Assembly: GCA_001513395.1 (NCBI GenBank)
Contig: LFTP01000079.1
Span: 6,436 to 16,209 of the forward strand
Source of the DNA: Clostridia bacterium DTU080
Lineage (GTDB): Bacteria > Bacillota > Limnochordia > DTU080
DNA: 9,774 bases
Direction: 5' to 3'
Of this stretch, positions 6,101 to 9,774 are shown piece after piece. The position numbers and the translations under genes are program-made. Every line of letters starts with the position of its first letter. Positions within the stretch are counted from its first letter, which is position 1. The notes under the pieces are model-generated. The model did not search any database. It had not been told where the DNA came from and saw only the letters and a list, made by a program, of their open reading frames with translations.

Positions 6101-6135
6101 GCCCGATTCCTTATTCTTTGGGATCGGGCTTTTTT
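6101..6135 (+). terminator. Riboswitch expression-platform terminator
   Basis: GCCCGATTCC (6101-6110) pairs with GGGATCGGGC (6120-6129), with one G-T wobble and a 9-nt loop, followed by TTTTTT (6130-6135). It lies between the aptamer and the ATPase start, as expected for transcription attenuation. GGAATC at 5909-5914, in the aptamer core, is an exact complement of GATTCC in the left arm and is a possible antiterminator partner. Confidence 0.9.
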
Positions 6136-6166
6136 GACATCGAAAAGAAGCATGGGTTGTGAAGCG

Positions 6167-6985
6167 ATGAGTATAGAAATTCGCGTTGACTCCTTGAGTT
6201 TTTTGTACGGTGCGCGCACTGTCTTTTCGGATGTCTCTTTGACGGTCGAGGCCGGTTCTTTCACGGGCGTGGTGGGTCCAAACGGAGCCGGCAAGACGAC
6301 TCTCTTGAAGTGCATTGCCGGTCTTTTGCGTCCGGCGAGCGGCCGGGTCATGTTGGGAGATGATGACGTCTCGTCACTGTCAAGGACGGCTGTGGCCAAG
6401 ATCGTGGCCGTGGTCCCTCAAGATCATCACGTGCATTTTGATTTCACCGTTGAGGAATTTGTGATGCTCGGCCGGCTTCCTCACCATGGAAGATCGCTGC
6501 GGCAGACCGGATGTGACCGGGAAATAGTGGCACGGGCCATGGCTTTAACAGGGGTGGCCTCCCTGGCCGATCGCTATGTAACCGCCTTGAGCGGGGGTGA
6601 AAGACAGCGAGCGGCGATCGCTCGCGCCTTGGCTCAGGAACCGCAAGTCTTGCTGTTGGATGAGCCAACTTCACATCTGGATATCGGGCATCAGGTGGAC
6701 GTTTTGGATTTGATCGGCGGGATGTGCGAGGATGAGGGGATGACCGTGATCGGGGTCTTTCACGATCTCAACTTGGCCGCTATGTACTGCGATCAGATCA
6801 TCATGATGGGAGGAGGTACAGCCCGCTGGTACGGATCCCCTCGGGAGGTGCTCACGCAGGAGCGTGTCGTCTCCGTCTACGGTGACCGGGTCGTTGTTGA
6901 TGAGCATCCGGTGTACGATGCTCCGCTTGTCGTACCCGTGTCACGTCGGAGCTCACGAAAGCAAATGGCTTTGACTAGGCAGTGA
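6167..6985 (+). CDS. btuD: Cobalamin ABC importer ATP-binding protein
   Basis: A 272-aa ATPase of the FhuC/HmuV/BtuD type that powers siderophore, heme or B12 import. All nucleotide-binding elements are intact: Walker A GPNGAGKTT (37-45), Q-loop VVPQD (82-86), signature LSGGERQR (141-148), Walker B VLLLDEP (161-167), D-loop SHLD, and H-loop His199 in VFHDLNLAA. It works on the inner face of the membrane with the permease encoded two genes later. B12 as substrate is inferred from the upstream cobalamin riboswitch and downstream cobD. ATG 6167 gives the usual family N-terminus, but ATG 6152, in frame, is possible and neither has a strong SD. The frame is open further upstream to 6065, but that would start inside the terminator region and is rejected. 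The gene ends 7 nt before the binding protein. Confidence 0.93.
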   Translation: MSIEIRVDSLSFLYGARTVFSDVSLTVEAGSFTGVVGPNGAGKTTLLKCIAGLLRPASGRVMLGDDDVSSLSRTAVAKIVAVVPQDHHVHFDFTVEEFVMLGRLPHHGRSLRQTGCDREIVARAMALTGVASLADRYVTALSGGERQRAAIARALAQEPQVLLLDEPTSHLDIGHQVDVLDLIGGMCEDEGMTVIGVFHDLNLAAMYCDQIIMMGGGTARWYGSPREVLTQERVVSVYGDRVVVDEHPVYDAPLVVPVSRRSSRKQMALTRQ

Positions 6986-6992
6986 AGGGAGA

Positions 6993-7919
6993 ATGAGGAT
7001 GTGCAGAAGGTTTTCTTTGTTGGCAGTTCTCATTGTTGTCGTCTTGACTTGCGGTGTGATGGCAGAGGCGGAGGGCGTTCAGTATCCCGTGACCGTTACG
7101 GATGACATGGGGCGGGAAGTGGTCATATCCTCCCGGCCTGAGCGCTTGGTGTCTTTGGCCCCCAGCTGGACGGAGATCCTTTTTGCTTTGGGGTTAGAAG
7201 ATCGGGTGGTCGGGGTGACCACGTTTTGCGACTATCCTCCGGCGGTCGAAAAAAAGCAGAAGGTGGGCGGCTTTTCGGATCCCAACATCGAGTTGATCGT
7301 TGCTCTTAGGGCCGACGTAGTCTTTGGCACGACGATACATCACAAAGTGGTCACGGAGTTGGAGCGCAGAGGGATTAAGTTTATTTGTCAGAAAGCTTCA
7401 TCGGTCGAGGATGTCAAGAACAACATCCGCATGGCAGCTTTGATTGCCGGTGTTCCCGAGCGGGCAGAGACGGTCAATGCCGAGATAGACGAAAAAATTG
7501 CCTTGGTGCGGGATGCTTTGAGCTCATCGTCGTTGCCGGACGTCGGAAAACGGACAGTTCTTTATCTGTTGTGGGATGAGCCGGTCATGAGTGTCGGTCC
7601 AAAGACTCTAATCAGCGACATGATCACCCTGGGCGGAGGAGTCAGCATAGCAAAAGATGCAAACACGGATTATCCCTCCTATAGTCTGGAGACGGTCATA
7701 GCCGCCAATCCGGATGTCATTTTGGCTCCCGACGTTCCCGGAGGAGCCGGTGTCGATCCTCAGACGCTGAAGAACAAGGCGGGTTGGAGAGCGGTTAGTG
7801 CCGTTCAAAAGGATAATGTCCGCTTGGTCGAGGACAACCTGGTCTCCCGGGCGGGACCGCGCGTCGGCGAAGGAGTCCTGGAGATGGCCAAAGCAATCTA
7901 TCCCGAGTTATTTGAGTGA
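6993..7919 (+). CDS. btuF: Cobalamin ABC importer substrate-binding protein
   Basis: A 308-aa cluster A substrate-binding protein of the BtuF/FhuD type. The signal peptide has a basic start (MRMCRRF), a hydrophobic core (residues 8-20) and AEA at 24-26, suggesting type I cleavage. The Cys at 20 (LTC) is a poor lipobox because Thr precedes it. The mature part opens with VTVTDDMGREVVISSRPERL and LAPSWTEILFALG, typical of the first lobe. The second lobe holds YLLWDEPVMSVGPKTLISD and AANPDVILAP. It should capture cobalamin outside the inner membrane and deliver it to the permease. AAGGGAGA precedes ATG 6993 very closely; ATG 6999, two codons in, has better spacing. Its stop overlaps the permease GTG as GTGA (7916-7919), so translation is probably coupled. 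Confidence 0.91.
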   Translation: MRMCRRFSLLAVLIVVVLTCGVMAEAEGVQYPVTVTDDMGREVVISSRPERLVSLAPSWTEILFALGLEDRVVGVTTFCDYPPAVEKKQKVGGFSDPNIELIVALRADVVFGTTIHHKVVTELERRGIKFICQKASSVEDVKNNIRMAALIAGVPERAETVNAEIDEKIALVRDALSSSSLPDVGKRTVLYLLWDEPVMSVGPKTLISDMITLGGGVSIAKDANTDYPSYSLETVIAANPDVILAPDVPGGAGVDPQTLKNKAGWRAVSAVQKDNVRLVEDNLVSRAGPRVGEGVLEMAKAIYPELFE

Positions 7920-8950
7920 GGGTGTGGGGCAGAGTGCGGAATCGGCTGAGCAAGCTTTTGTGCGGCGGTCTCATGGTAGCTCTTGTGGCCACGGCGCTTC
8001 TGGCACTGAGCATCGGCGCGGTGAAAATCCCGGTGAAAGAGATTGTGGGCGCGTTGGTCAATCCGTCGGGGAGTTCTGAGTTAATCGGCGAGATCATTCT
8101 TAGTATTCGATTGCCGCGGATCATCCTTGCCGCCATGGTCGGCAGCGCTTTGGCTCTGTCGGGAGCCGTCTACCAAGGGTTGTTTCGAAATCCCATGGCT
8201 GATCCCTATGTCATCGGCGCATCATCGGGGGCTTCTTTGGGGGCCACCGTGGCCATGGTGTTGCCGTTGCGGGGCGAGCTATGGGGATTGAGTACGGTTC
8301 CGCTCTTTGCCTTTGCCGGATCGCTGATCATCGTCTTTGTCGTCTTTAACCTGGCTCGCACAGCTCAACAGCGCACATCAATGACCCATCTCATTTTGGC
8401 CGGGGTGGCAGTGAGCTCCGTGTTGTCGGCGGTGGTCTCTTTGCTCATGTTTTTGATGCCTCAACAAGGTTTACAGGGCTTGGTCTTTTGGTTGATGGGA
8501 GGCTTTTCCGCCCGTAGCTGGAGCCACGTCAAAGCGCTTGCTCCTCACTGTGCCATAGGGTTCGTCATCGTTTTGTTGCATACGAAACATCTCAATGCAC
8601 TGCTGCTTGGCGAAGAAGAGGCCATGGGTTTGGGGGTGGATGTAGAAAAGACCACAAGGCGGCTGGTGATCGCCGCCTCGCTTCTGACCGCGGCCTCGGT
8701 GGCGGCCGGCGGGATCATTGCCTTCGCCGGCCTGGTGGTTCCTCACGTAGTGAGACTTCTTGTCGGACCGGATCATCGAAGGTTGATTCCTAACGCTTGT
8801 CTTATGGGGGCCGTCTTTATGCTGCTGGCGGACACACTGGCTCGTTGTGTGATCCCTCCCAGCGAATTGCCCGTGGGGATCATCACGTCATTGACCGGAG
8901 GTCCGTTTTTCGTCTACCTGTTGCGCAAGCAGCGGCCTAAGGAATGGTGA
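7916..8950 (+). CDS. btuC: Cobalamin ABC importer permease
   Basis: A 344-aa permease of the FecCD/BtuC family, full length, with about nine or ten hydrophobic segments. Family landmarks are RLPRIILAAMVGSALALSGA (65-84), YQGLFRNPMADPYVIGASSG, the coupling-helix region with GLGVD after EEEAMG, FAGLVVPHVVRLLVGPDHR, and the end segment ELPVGIITSLTGGPFFVYLL. It forms the homodimeric membrane channel of the importer. GTG 7916 overlaps the stop of btuF; GTG 7922 is an alternative start. Its own stop overlaps the next start in the same GTGA fashion (8947-8950), so the binding protein, permease and cobD are translationally linked. Confidence 0.94.
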   Translation: MRVWGRVRNRLSKLLCGGLMVALVATALLALSIGAVKIPVKEIVGALVNPSGSSELIGEIILSIRLPRIILAAMVGSALALSGAVYQGLFRNPMADPYVIGASSGASLGATVAMVLPLRGELWGLSTVPLFAFAGSLIIVFVVFNLARTAQQRTSMTHLILAGVAVSSVLSAVVSLLMFLMPQQGLQGLVFWLMGGFSARSWSHVKALAPHCAIGFVIVLLHTKHLNALLLGEEEAMGLGVDVEKTTRRLVIAASLLTAASVAAGGIIAFAGLVVPHVVRLLVGPDHRRLIPNACLMGAVFMLLADTLARCVIPPSELPVGIITSLTGGPFFVYLLRKQRPKEW

Positions 8951-9774
8951 TTAGGGTGCATGTTCACGGCGGAAACGTTTACCGCGCTTCGCGGCAACAC
9001 GGCAGATCTCCCGATGAATTCATAGATTTCAGTGCTAATATAAACCCGTTGGGGCCCTCACCCCGAGCCGTCGAGGCGATAAAAAACCATCTCCATTTGA
9101 TCAGACATTACCCGGATCCGGACTGTATCGAGTTAATCCAAGAGCTGGCCCGCTATTTGCGTGTGGAGCCTGACAACATCGTGGTTGGCAACGGAGCGGC
9201 GGAGCTCATTCCGCTGGTGACGGAACAGGTGGCTCCCCGTCGCGGCCTTGTCTTCTCGCCCACTTTTGTCGAGTACGCAGTCGCCCTCGAACGTGTCGGA
9301 GCGGAAGTGATCAGAGTCCCCTATGACAGCGCACACCGGCACGAAGTAGATGCCGATGTGCTGTTCTTGTGCCATCCGAATAATCCGACGGGACAACTGA
9401 TGAAAAAGACCGAGATCCAGGATTTGGTGCGACGGGCCTGCTCGGCTGGGACGGTGTGTGTGATCGATGAGGCCTTTATTGATTTTATCGATGAGCCCGA
9501 AGCGTACAGCCTACGGTTTGACGCTGTCAAGCGATCGGATCTGGTGGTTCTCGGCTCCTTGACCAAGTTTTTTGCCATCCCCGGACTTAGGGTGGGCTAC
9601 GTTGTGGCCGCGCCAGACTTGGTTGAGAAATTGCGGCGCATCAAGCCTCCGTGGAGTGTCAACTGCCTAGCTCAGGTGGCGGCGGTGGCTTCATTGCAAG
9701 ACCGCCAGTATATCGCCGATACCCGAACCTATGTGGCGGAAGCACGTCAAGCTCTGGTCGCCGGTCTGAATGAG
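8947..9774 (+). CDS. cobD: Threonine-phosphate decarboxylase CobD, 3' truncated by the window
   Basis: 276 codons, open to the last base, of a class I/II-fold PLP enzyme. HGGN near residue 7-10 and FIDFSANINPLGPS at about 28-41 are typical of CobD. HPNNPTG (140-146) and DEAFIDF (174-180) are fold motifs. SLTKFFAIPGLRVGY (200-214) holds the PLP-binding Lys203. PPWSVNCLAQ also matches CobD. The enzyme decarboxylates threonine phosphate to aminopropanol phosphate, the linker of the cobalamin nucleotide loop. HisC (histidinol-phosphate aminotransferase) is the main alternative, but the HGGN start and the B12 operon favour CobD. GTG 8947 overlaps the permease stop; AAGGA at 8939-8943 is close to it, and GTG 8956 is possible. 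It implies that the cell makes or salvages corrinoids, and more cobalamin genes probably follow outside the window. Confidence 0.9.
   Translation, partial: MIRVHVHGGNVYRASRQHGRSPDEFIDFSANINPLGPSPRAVEAIKNHLHLIRHYPDPDCIELIQELARYLRVEPDNIVVGNGAAELIPLVTEQVAPRRGLVFSPTFVEYAVALERVGAEVIRVPYDSAHRHEVDADVLFLCHPNNPTGQLMKKTEIQDLVRRACSAGTVCVIDEAFIDFIDEPEAYSLRFDAVKRSDLVVLGSLTKFFAIPGLRVGYVVAAPDLVEKLRRIKPPWSVNCLAQVAAVASLQDRQYIADTRTYVAEARQALVAGLNE

Noticed and set aside
6065..6166. Upstream extension of the ATPase gene to 6065
   Set aside because: It would begin in the riboswitch expression platform and translate through the terminator hairpin; the ATPase fold starts at about 6167.
1..9774. CRISPR arrays, insertion-sequence transposases, toxin-antitoxin pairs or defence genes
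   Set aside because: No regularly spaced repeats were seen, and no frame carries transposase, Cas, nuclease or toxin motifs. The only mobile trace is the decayed intron maturase.

Overview
The window is about 9.8 kb of moderately GC-rich bacterial chromosome with ordinary housekeeping and accessory metabolism. Intrinsic terminators, SD-preceded ATG/GTG/TTG starts, a CCA-encoding tRNA and a cobalamin riboswitch all mark it as bacterial. The putative B12-binding protein appears to carry a type I signal peptide (AEA cleavage) rather than a clear lipobox, which hints at an organism with an outer membrane. DUF501 next to Ppx/GppA is best known from Actinobacteria. Together these would fit a diderm lineage such as Synergistota or a diderm Firmicute, but this is a weak inference and not an identification.

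Layout: (1) 12-49 is the terminator of an upstream unit. (2) 144-2001 is a two-gene unit of a Gfo/Idh/MocA oxidoreductase and a TIM-barrel sugar-phosphate isomerase/epimerase, probably acting in sequence on a sugar or cyclitol. (3) 2002-2348 is a non-coding stretch with three strong hairpins, leading to (4) 2349-3968, a single protein that joins a DUF501 domain to a Ppx/GppA-type phosphatase. (5) 3993-4080 is tRNA-Leu(UAA) with its own terminator at 4090-4131. (6) 4141-4850 is a badly decayed, 5'-truncated group II intron reverse transcriptase/maturase ending in a perfect 15-bp hairpin. (7) 4866-5729 on the minus strand is a secreted M14-family zinc carboxypeptidase of the succinylglutamate desuccinylase/aspartoacylase type. 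(8) 5842-9774 is a B12 operon: promoter, cobalamin riboswitch, intrinsic terminator, then ATPase, binding protein, permease and a CobD-type aminotransferase-fold enzyme that runs off the window.

In the B12 operon the three transport genes form a BtuFCD importer. CobD links uptake to synthesis of the aminopropanol arm of the corrin. The genes are packed tightly, with GTGA stop/start overlaps between binding protein and permease and between permease and cobD. The riboswitch should stop transcription before the first gene when cobalamin is plentiful.

No clearly new defence or mobile system was found. The items most worth a second look are the DUF501-Ppx/GppA fusion, the structured leader in front of it, and the decayed intron next to the tRNA terminator.
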